Of a stretch of 64,000 bases of DNA, positions 58,337 through 64,000 are shown in pieces (the first letter of the stretch is position 1; the number at the start of each line of letters is the position of its first letter). The notes under the pieces were generated by a model. That model was not told the origin of the DNA. It was given only the letters and a program-made list of their open reading frames with translations, and did no database searches. The stretch is from Gp13-AA77 sp035578005 (GTDB taxonomy: Bacteria; Acidobacteriota; Terriglobia; UBA7540): contig DATJYK010000444.1 in the NCBI GenBank assembly GCA_035578005.1, positions 20,035 through 84,034 of the forward strand. Reading direction: 5' to 3'. A program made the position numbers and the translations under genes.

Positions 58337-59758
58337 CTACTTCTTAAGGGGACGATAGATGTCGGTGGCCTGTCCGTAAAAGACCTCGGCGGCGCCCATG
58401 ACGGTTTCGGAAAGCGTAGGGTGCGGGTGGACGCTCAACGCCACATCGGCGGCCAGCGCGCTCATCTCGACCGCCAGCACGCCCTCGGCAATCAGTTCTC
58501 CGGCGCCGACCCCGGTGACACCCACGCCCAGAACCTGCTCCGACTCAGGGTCAATCACCAGCTTGGTCACTCCGTCGTTGCGATCCAAGGTAGTGGCGCG
58601 TCCCGACGCTCCCCAGGGAAAGCGCGCCACTTTCACGGGTCTGTTCTCCTGGGCGGCTTGGGTCTCGGTCAGGCCGCACCAGGCCACTTCCGGATCGGTA
58701 AAGACCACAGCGGGAATGGCACGGGGATCGAACACCACGTTCTTGCCATGAATCACTTCCACGGCCGTCCTGCCCTCGTGCGTAGCCTTGTGCGCCAGCA
58801 TAGGCTCACCGGCCACGTCGCCGATGGCGAAAAGCGACGGCTCTGCCGTGCGCCGCTGTGGGTCAATCTTGATGAAACCCTTGGCGTCCTTCTCGACGCG
58901 CGTCCTCTCGACGCCGGGAATGGCCGAGTTCGGCTTGCGTCCCACAGACACCAGCACTTTCTCGTAGACTTGCTCTCCCTCCGGTGCATTCGATCCTTCA
59001 AACTTCACGCGGAGGCCGCCCTTCACTTCTTTCATCTCGGCGACCTTGGTGGAGAGCATGATTTTGTGGAAAATCTTCTCCACCCGCTTCGCGAGGGGTA
59101 GCACCAAGTCGCGATCGGCGCCGGGCAGCAGGCCGTCCAGCATTTCAACGACCGAGACCTCGGACCCGAGCGCGGCGTACACCGTGCCAAGTTCCAGACC
59201 GATGTAGCCCCCGCCCACCACCAGCAGCGTTTTGGGAGCGCTGGCAATGTCGAGCGCGGATGTGGAGTCAAGAATACGATCGCTCTTCGGCAGTCCAGGG
59301 AGCATTGCCGGAAATGAACCCGTGGCCAGGATGGCGTGCTCGAAAGTCAACCGCCGTTCGCCCGACGGACCGACGACGCTCACTGTCTTGGCGTCCACGA
59401 GCGTCGCGCGCCCACGAATGTACTCCACCTTACGTTGCCGGGAGAGCTGGCCGAGGCCGCCGGTCATCTTGCCGACCACCTCTTCTTTCCAGGCCCGGAG
59501 CCGGTTGATGTCAATCTGGGGCGGTTGGAACTGGATGCCGAAATGCGACGCCTCCCGCGATTCCGTTAGCACGCGCGCGGCGTGGAGCAGAGCCTTGGAG
59601 GGGATGCACCCGCGGTAAAGGCAGACGCCTCCGGGGTTGGCCTCGACGTCGATCAGCGCCACCTTCATGCCAAGGTCGGCGGCCAGGAACGCAGCGGCGT
59701 AACCGCCCGGGCCGCCCCCGATCACTGCGAGTTGAACCGAATCCGGGTTTTCGCTCAT
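58337..59758 (-). CDS. lpdA: Dihydrolipoamide dehydrogenase (E3)
   Basis: 473 aa. FAD motif GGGPGGYAAAFLAADLG, redox disulfide C46-LYRG-C51 in GGVCLYRGCIPSKALLH, and NAD motif VVGGGYIGLELGTVYAALGSEVSVVE. The C-terminal active-site signature HPHPTLSETVMGAAEV provides the catalytic His-Glu pair. It reoxidises lipoyl groups of 2-oxoacid dehydrogenase complexes or of the glycine cleavage system. No E1/E2 gene lies next to it in this window, so its complex is encoded elsewhere. An acyl-CoA dehydrogenase gene lies upstream on the same strand across a stuttered palindrome. Confidence 0.95.
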   Translation of the reverse strand: MSENPDSVQLAVIGGGPGGYAAAFLAADLGMKVALIDVEANPGGVCLYRGCIPSKALLHAARVLTESREASHFGIQFQPPQIDINRLRAWKEEVVGKMTGGLGQLSRQRKVEYIRGRATLVDAKTVSVVGPSGERRLTFEHAILATGSFPAMLPGLPKSDRILDSTSALDIASAPKTLLVVGGGYIGLELGTVYAALGSEVSVVEMLDGLLPGADRDLVLPLAKRVEKIFHKIMLSTKVAEMKEVKGGLRVKFEGSNAPEGEQVYEKVLVSVGRKPNSAIPGVERTRVEKDAKGFIKIDPQRRTAEPSLFAIGDVAGEPMLAHKATHEGRTAVEVIHGKNVVFDPRAIPAVVFTDPEVAWCGLTETQAAQENRPVKVARFPWGASGRATTLDRNDGVTKLVIDPESEQVLGVGVTGVGAGELIAEGVLAVEMSALAADVALSVHPHPTLSETVMGAAEVFYGQATDIYRPLKK

Positions 59759-59763
59759 CCAGT

Positions 59764-59866
59764 CCTCAGCCGTCAGCTTCCAGCCGTCAGCCTTCAGTCG
59801 CCAGCTTTCAGCCAGCCCTCCAACTTCCTATCCGCTGAGGGCTGATCGCTGAAGGCTGAGGGCTGA
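59764..59866. repeat. Stuttered palindrome 3
   Basis: 59764-59815 repeats CAGCCGTCAG, CTTCCAGCCGTCAGCCTTCAG. 59833-59866 repeats the complements (GCTGAGGGCTGATCGCTGAAGGCTGAGGG, shown in shortened form as GCTGAGGGCTGAT). It fills the spacer between lpdA and the acyl-CoA dehydrogenase. Confidence 0.6.
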
Positions 59867-59868
59867 TT

Positions 59869-61014
59869 CTACAGCCCATGCCACCTAGCAATGATACTCT
59901 TCTGAATCTCCGAAGTGCCGGAATAGAGCGTTCCTGACATCGCATCACGGAACTGGCGCTCAATCTGATTCTCCGTCAAATACCCATCTCCGCCGCGAAT
60001 CTGGAGGGCATCCAGACAGGTTTCAATGCACGCCCGGCTTACCGAAAGTTTGGCAATGGCCGCCTCGCGCAACGGGCGCTTGCCCTGTTGTTTAAGCCAG
60101 GCGGCCTTGTAGAGGGCCAAGCGCGCGGTTTCGAGGCGCACATCCATCTCTGCGATCTTATCGGCAATGGCCGGGTCGCGGTCAACGGGCCTGCCGCCGC
60201 ACTGGGGTTTGGTGGCGTACTTGGCGGAGTCCTCGAGCAGGCGCTGCATGGCGCCCACGTGGCTGGCAAAGATGCAGATGCGCTCCCATTCCATCGAGAC
60301 CGTGAAGATCGCCTGGCCGCTGCCGAGTTGTCCCAGAATGTTTTCTTCGGGCACCTCCAAGTCCTGAAACGCCAATTCTGCCATGGGCGATGTGCGAAGT
60401 CCCATCTTATGCAGCTTCCGGCTGATGGTGAAACCCGGAGTTCCCTTATCGACAATAAAACCCGTGATGCCGCCAGGGCCTTTGGCAGGGTCGGCGTTCG
60501 CCATCACGATCACCACGTCCGCCACGGGAGCATTGGTGATGAATGTCTTCGAGCCGTTGATGACGTAGCGGTCGCCCTTCTTCACGGCACGCGTCCGCAT
60601 GCTGAAGGCATCTGAACCCGACGAAGGCTCCGTGGTGGCCTGAATACCCACAAACTCGCCGCTCGCCAGTTTCGGCAGGTAGCGCCGCTTCTGTTCCTCC
60701 GTCCCGAACTGGAGGAACGGAATTTCCGCCGTCCACATGTGGGCGTTGATTGAGAAAATGAGCCCATTATCCTGGCAAGCGTAACCGAGCGCCTCGAGGC
60801 CGCAGACCGTCGTCAGCACGTCGGCGCCGCGCCCGCCGTACTCCTTGGGCACCGGCAGGCCTTGGATGCCGAACTGGCCGCACTTGTTCCACGCCTCGCG
60901 GGGAAACTCCGAGTCGCGGTCATGCTCGATTAAGTTGTGGTTGAGCTCGCTCTTGGCAAAACTGATGACCGACTGGCGGAAAGCCTGCTGTTCCTTAGAC
61001 CAGGAAAAATCCAC
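59869..61014 (-). CDS. Acyl-CoA dehydrogenase (isovaleryl/long-chain class)
   Basis: 381 aa, GTG start. FAD-dependent alpha,beta-dehydrogenation of acyl-CoA. N-domain FSWSKEQQAFRQSVISFAKSELNHNLIEHDRDSEFP; the middle domain has ATTEPSSGSDAFSMRTRAVKKGDRYVINGSKTFITNAP; the C-domain ends SRACIETCLDALQIRGGDGYLTENQIERQFRDAMSGTLYSGTSEIQKSIIARWHGL. At the usual catalytic Glu position (YEGT in MCAD/SCAD) this protein has Ser (YSGT). A Glu is present in the MEWERICIFASHVGAMQ helix, where isovaleryl- and long-chain-type enzymes carry their base. The substrate is likely branched or long-chain, but unproven. Confidence 0.9.
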   Translation of the reverse strand: MDFSWSKEQQAFRQSVISFAKSELNHNLIEHDRDSEFPREAWNKCGQFGIQGLPVPKEYGGRGADVLTTVCGLEALGYACQDNGLIFSINAHMWTAEIPFLQFGTEEQKRRYLPKLASGEFVGIQATTEPSSGSDAFSMRTRAVKKGDRYVINGSKTFITNAPVADVVIVMANADPAKGPGGITGFIVDKGTPGFTISRKLHKMGLRTSPMAELAFQDLEVPEENILGQLGSGQAIFTVSMEWERICIFASHVGAMQRLLEDSAKYATKPQCGGRPVDRDPAIADKIAEMDVRLETARLALYKAAWLKQQGKRPLREAAIAKLSVSRACIETCLDALQIRGGDGYLTENQIERQFRDAMSGTLYSGTSEIQKSIIARWHGL

Positions 61015-61320
61015 GATGCGCCCTACTCTCGTTCAGATTGGCATTCAGATTGGCATTCAAATTGATTCTGAGATTGACTTTGTCGGGCAGGATTCTCACT
61101 ATTCTCACGCCAAACCATTTTCCTTTGTTTTCAACAACATGATGGGATCATCCGCCAATTTGGCATTTCTCGGCTTCCGGAGGTCGACCGGGCAGTCTCT
61201 CGCTGCGCGGCTGCGCCGCCCAACCCCAGCCTATTGAGATATATTCCTAACCTATTGTGCGTCAATAACATTCCGGCTTCGTTCGTCCGTCCCTAACACC
61301 TACCACCTGACACCTGAAAC
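61015..61320. other. Spacer between ACAD and anti-sigma genes
   Basis: 306 bp, no gene. Near 61018-61070 a GATTGGCATTCAGATTGGCATTC run repeats with ATTCAAATTGATTCTG. Near 61262 AACATTCCGGCTTCGTTCG is close to AACATTCCAGCTTCGTTCG at 23937-23956. The end (61291-61322) repeats CACCTACCACCTGACACCTG. No promoter assigned. Confidence 0.4.
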
Positions 61321-61890
61321 CTATTCTTCCCGCCACACCACGTAGGCCGCGAACGCGATCACGCTGAGGCAGGCCGCGGCGCTTACCAGCACGAGATAGC
61401 CGGAAGGCTGGCTAAACACCTGATTGACGCCCTGCAGAAGCTGGTGCGTCCAATCCCCTGCGCCTGCAGCACCCGTAGCGCCTGCCGCCCCATTTGCAGA
61501 GGTTGCCGGAACCCGAGCCGCGAACTTGGCCCCGCCCAGCCAACCCGCAATGCGTGGCCACTGCCAAACGCCGATCCCGAAGGCGCTCAGCGCGCCTACC
61601 GCCTGCGCGAAACGTTCCACCAATGCGATGGGCTGTGCAGCCCGTTGCTCTGCGGCCCGCCGCGCCGCCAACTGCGCCTTCCACCAAACCAAACCGGCGC
61701 TCGGCAGCCGAACCTCAGTCTCAGCCGACTGCTCCTCATGGCGCAAGGCTTCCGCCACCAGCACCACTTCCGAGCATACGGCGCACGAGGCTGCATGCTG
61801 CCGGATCTCCTCGCCCCAGGGCGTAGCCCAACGCCCGGAAGTGAAAGCATCTAGCACCGCTTGTTCGCGATCACATTGTTCAAGCTTCAT
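61321..61890 (-). CDS. Anti-sigma factor-like membrane protein (zinc-finger type)
   Basis: 189 aa. The N-terminal HxxxCxxC (IRQHAASCAVCSEVVLVAEAL) is the zinc-binding anti-sigma domain motif, at about residues 31-38. One membrane helix is near residues 90-110 (ALSAFGIGVWQWPRIAGWL) and a second at the C-terminus (YLVLVSAAACLSVIAFAAYVV). It probably sequesters the ECF sigma factor encoded just upstream, releasing it on an envelope signal. The genes are separated by a perfect 30-bp inverted repeat, which is unusual since such pairs commonly overlap. Confidence 0.8.
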   Translation of the reverse strand: MKLEQCDREQAVLDAFTSGRWATPWGEEIRQHAASCAVCSEVVLVAEALRHEEQSAETEVRLPSAGLVWWKAQLAARRAAEQRAAQPIALVERFAQAVGALSAFGIGVWQWPRIAGWLGGAKFAARVPATSANGAAGATGAAGAGDWTHQLLQGVNQVFSQPSGYLVLVSAAACLSVIAFAAYVVWREE

Positions 61891-61911
61891 AACTTACTCA
61901 CTTCATTAAAG

Positions 61912-62008
61912 GATCGCTGGGAGCGCGGGCGTCTCGCCCGCTCTTAGGATCTCTCCCTCACCACCTCGGGCATCGTCGGCGGGCGAGACGCCCGCGCTCC
62001 CAGCGATC
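61912..62008. repeat. Perfect 30-bp inverted repeat between sigma and anti-sigma genes
   Basis: Left arm 61912-61941 (GATCGCTGGGAGCGCGGGCG...) and right arm 61979-62008 (...CGCCCGCGCTCCCAGCGATC) are exact complements over 30 bp with a 37-bp loop. It sits 28 bp after the sigma stop and 22 bp before the anti-sigma start. A strong RNA stem here could lower translation of the anti-sigma factor or protect the upstream message. Confidence 0.85.
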
Positions 62009-62035
62009 TTCACACGTTCCCAGCTCCCACCCCAA

Positions 62036-62635
62036 TTAGCTTGCACCTTGACATCCGCTCGTGCGCAGCACGTCGGCCAGCTTGTGGCGGGCCCGAAACA
62101 ACAGCAGGCGGATGCTCCCACTTCTTAAGCCTACCACTTCCGCGATCTCTTTGTGACTCGAACCTTCCACGTAGGCCAGCCACAGCAGCTCCCGCTCCCG
62201 CGGTTTGAGCTGCGCGAGAGCCCGCGCCAGGTCCGACCGCTGCTGCACGCGCTCGGCCGTTCGGTCGTCACTGCGGGCCGACTCAGAGATCGTGCCTTCA
62301 AGCGGACTCTCCAGCCGCTCCCGGTGAGGCAGGCTGCGCCAGTGATCGCGCGCGAGATTGGTGGCGATGCGGAAAAGATAGTTCTTTTGGTAGGCGGCGT
62401 CGCTCGAATTCAGATCGGCTCGAAGAAAGCGGTAGTAGCTTTCCTGCACCAGATCGTCCGCCACCGCGTGGTTGCCGGAGACTCGGGAGAGATACGACCA
62501 CAGCGGGCGGGCGGTCTTTTCATAGAAGGCGCGAAAGGTCTGCTCATCCATGTGGAAAGTCTGCTCAGCCGCCTCCGCCTCGACCTTCGAACCTTCCAGC
62601 TCTGTCACTGTGATTTCCCGGATGGACATACTCAT
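62036..62635 (-). CDS. ECF-type RNA polymerase sigma factor
   Basis: 199 aa. Region 2: FRAFYEKTARPLWSYLSRVSGNHAVADDLVQESYYRFLRADLNSSDAAYQKNYLFRIATNLARDHWRS, with the 'DLVQE' and 'FRIATNLARDHWR' -10-recognition helix. Region 4: LAQLKPRERELLWLAYVEGSSHKEIAEVVGLRSGSIRLLLFRARHKLADVL, a standard helix-turn-helix for the -35. Start ATG 62635; an N-terminal extension of about 30 acidic residues precedes region 2. Paired with the zinc-finger anti-sigma gene downstream. Confidence 0.92.
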   Translation of the reverse strand: MSMSIREITVTELEGSKVEAEAAEQTFHMDEQTFRAFYEKTARPLWSYLSRVSGNHAVADDLVQESYYRFLRADLNSSDAAYQKNYLFRIATNLARDHWRSLPHRERLESPLEGTISESARSDDRTAERVQQRSDLARALAQLKPRERELLWLAYVEGSSHKEIAEVVGLRSGSIRLLLFRARHKLADVLRTSGCQGAS

Positions 62636-62644
62636 ATTCTGCCA

Positions 62645-62720
62645 TCAAATTGACTCAATGACCCCATTCACTCAAGGGCGCATTGACTGATTGAATCAGT
62701 GAGTCAATGAATCAATTCTT
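62645..62720. repeat. Stuttered palindrome 4, overlapping a gene end
   Basis: AAATTGACTCAATGACC.. (62647-62673) is complementary to GAATCAGTGAGTCAATGAATC (about 62694-62715, described in parts). The stop codon of the membrane-protein gene (62696-62698) and its last codons (DSLTH) fall inside the right arm. Confidence 0.6.
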
Positions 62721-63580
62721 GGTCTCGGCTCGCTCTGGATTCCCTCACCCATGAGCCCGAGGTGCTTCGAGAGCGCGTAGGAAACGAAGGCCGAGATGAT
62801 GAACCCGGCGCCGACCGTCGCGCCGAGCGTTCCGAACACCAGCAAGGGCTGAACTGCGTCCGTGACGCGGTCGCGGATAAGAAGCAACCCGACCCCTACC
62901 AGGCCCAACACCAACCCCGCCTGAATCGACCACAGAATGCGGCCGGCGGCAGCGGGCACTCCCCGAGGGCCGGCGTCCAGGGAAGGTGGAGTCCACTCCA
63001 GCAGGCGCCGGCCGGCGTCAGAGCCCATGTAAGCCGTGAGGTCCTGACCTGAAGCAAACTTTTCGATCAGTTTGGTGTGCACCTCTTCGTGAATTTTGAA
63101 GCTCTTATTCCAACGGCGATTCTCCAGCACCAGCCGCAGCACCCAGAGCACCGCGAGGAGGCAGAAGACGAACACGGTGAATGGGATGAACCAGCTCAGC
63201 AACTCCTCTGTATCTGAGCGGCGGTTCTCAAACCTCCACAACTCGGGGCTGACAAAGGCGCGCGGATCAGCCTTCACCAACGGATGCGCATCAAGGAAAG
63301 CCTGAAGCGCGGGGTGGTCATGCATGAAATTCGGATCGCTGATGATTCTGTTCGGGTCACTGATTACGTCCCGCTGGATTTCGGGATGCGAATCCAGAAA
63401 ACGATCGAGCGCGCCGCGGTCCTGGTCAACTTGCTGTTCGTCAGGCTCGATCGTGGGAGCATTCGCCGCCGCCGCAGCCGCAGTGGGTTTCTGAAATGCC
63501 ACGCCGGTTCGCGGGGTGGCGGCCAACAGTACACAAAGACAGGCAATAGGCAATAGCCAAGAGGCAATGGCATTCCCCAC
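62696..63580 (-). CDS. Membrane protein of unknown function
   Basis: 294 aa from the GTG at 63580; an ATG at 63664 would add 28 residues (TQRLETRDERRETGERGKRQ...) encoded entirely by repeated GTCTCTC words, so I disfavour it. N-terminal signal/anchor ASWLLPIACLCVLLAATP. A soluble segment has two copies of a 'RFLDSHPEIQRDV / AFLDAHPLVKADP' motif with RIISDPNFMHDHPAL between. Three membrane helices follow (SWFIPFTVFVFCLLAVLWVLRLVL, RILWSIQAGLVLGLVGVGLLLI, LVFGTLGATVGAGFIISAFVSYAL). It ends PRIDSLTH, coded within a repeat. Upstream of the sigma gene on the same strand. Family not recognised by name, although similar 'DSHP..' proteins occur in Acidobacteria. Confidence 0.7.
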   Translation of the reverse strand: MGNAIASWLLPIACLCVLLAATPRTGVAFQKPTAAAAAANAPTIEPDEQQVDQDRGALDRFLDSHPEIQRDVISDPNRIISDPNFMHDHPALQAFLDAHPLVKADPRAFVSPELWRFENRRSDTEELLSWFIPFTVFVFCLLAVLWVLRLVLENRRWNKSFKIHEEVHTKLIEKFASGQDLTAYMGSDAGRRLLEWTPPSLDAGPRGVPAAAGRILWSIQAGLVLGLVGVGLLLIRDRVTDAVQPLLVFGTLGATVGAGFIISAFVSYALSKHLGLMGEGIQSEPRPRIDSLTH

Positions 63581-63662
63581 TTGCCCGTTGCCTTTTGCCT
63601 CTTGCCTCTTGCCTCGTTCTCCCGTCTCTCGTCTCTCGTCTCTCGTCTCTAGTCTCTGCGTC
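63539..63662. repeat. Stuttered palindrome 5 and GTCTCTC word run
   Basis: 63539-63570 (CAGGCAATAGGCAATAGCC, AAGAGGCAATGG) is complementary to 63584-63616 (CGTTGCCTTTTGCCTC, TTGCCTCTTGCC). 63618-63662 repeats GTCTCTC seven or so times. The left arm encodes the hydrophobic core of the membrane protein's N-terminus. Confidence 0.65.
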
Positions 63663-63853
63663 ATCTCGTTTTTCCACCTTTTCCGGCCGCTGACGTTGGC
63701 AGCACACTCCGGATAATTTGATCTGTCAGCCGATATAACGCGGGTGGAGGGATTTGGTTAACAGAGTGAAAGGCAGGATCTGGGGCTCGGCCAGACGGAA
63801 CCAAACGCTCGGCACTTGCGTCATTCTTTGGGCGGAACCCTCCGAGGCGCCGT

Positions 63854-63999
63854 CATTCCCGCGAAGGCGGGAATCCATTGAGCGCAGCCATTCCCGCGAA
63901 GGCGGGAATCCCCCGAACCGCGTCATTCCCGCGAAGGCGGGAATCCACTTCCCTCTTTCCAAGGACTTCTGCAATGGATTCCCGCCTTCGCGGGAATGA
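63854..63999. repeat. Cluster of four REP-like palindromes
   Basis: CATTCCCGCGAAGGCGGG + AATCC occurs at 63854-63876, 63889-63911 and 63924-63946 in direct orientation, and as its reverse complement at 63977-63999. One full copy is at 6502-6524, with degenerate copies at 6373-6395 and 6434-6455. The unit folds into CCCGC-GAAG-GCGGG. 63663-63853 contains no gene. Confidence 0.9.
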
Positions 64000-64000
64000 C

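Noticed and set aside
63850..64000. CRISPR array at the window end
   Set aside because: Units are 23-nt palindromes with 12-30 nt variable gaps, one inverted, and the same unit occurs at 6502; this is REP-like.

Overview
The window reads as chromosomal DNA of an Acidobacteriota bacterium, most likely from a metagenome assembly. Four things point there: high GC; three secreted VWA-domain proteins of the type typical of Acidobacteria (14276-21552); a large Ser/Thr kinase fused to a beta-propeller (32840-35509); and spacers full of short palindromic repeats. No rRNA, tRNA, CRISPR array, transposase, integrase or phage gene was found. This is an inference from gene content, not a phylogenetic placement.

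Layout. 1-9150: the end of a surface-type protein, an MFS transporter, an AhpD-like protein, trpS, scpA, a soluble transhydrogenase (sthA) and a ROK-family protein. 9159-9564: an MNT-type nucleotidyltransferase followed by what looks like an internally deleted hepT. 9681-22470: a 1065-aa sortilin/BNR-type secreted protein, mutY, three secreted VWA proteins and a small secreted protein. 22494-30658: ahcY and metK (the methyl cycle), a heptad-repeat coiled-coil protein, a C45-type hydrolase, small hypotheticals, a TPR protein and a secreted caspase-like protease. 31143-41384: an MFS transporter, the receptor-like kinase, a secreted TPR protein, an FAD monooxygenase, and a 73-aa protein one base from a radical SAM enzyme with a cobalamin-binding-like N-terminus. 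41385-42377: a gene-poor stretch rich in unusual structure. 42378-53330: NHL protein, YtxH protein, CDP-alcohol phosphatidyltransferase, fatty-acyl reductase-like protein, CDGSH protein, HemJ/CopD-like protein, then the minus-strand mreBCD cluster with a SurA-like chaperone and a biotin-dependent carboxylase pair. 53630-61014: dapD, a bacterial microcompartment shell protein with an aldehyde dehydrogenase carrying an apparent encapsulation helix, an M48 protease, lpdA and an acyl-CoA dehydrogenase. 61321-63580: an ECF sigma / anti-sigma pair and a membrane protein.

Two clusters could be poorly described systems. One is the orphan microcompartment pair at 54816-57226 (one hexamer protein plus one aldehyde dehydrogenase with an internal targeting helix and an extra C-terminal domain, and no other shell or pathway gene in view). 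The other is the 73-aa protein with its radical SAM enzyme (39503-41384), which has its own AT-rich promoter region.

The spacers carry at least five repeat families: a 133-bp MITE-like element in two inverted copies; a second MITE-like family with CGGAAAAACC ends; a roughly 100-bp palindrome with GTAGGGGCGGCCCTTG arms; a REP-like CATTCCCGCGAAGGCGGG unit; and 'stuttered palindromes', in which 7-9 nt words repeat along one arm and their complements repeat along the other. One gene (62696-63580) appears to take codons at both ends from such repeats.
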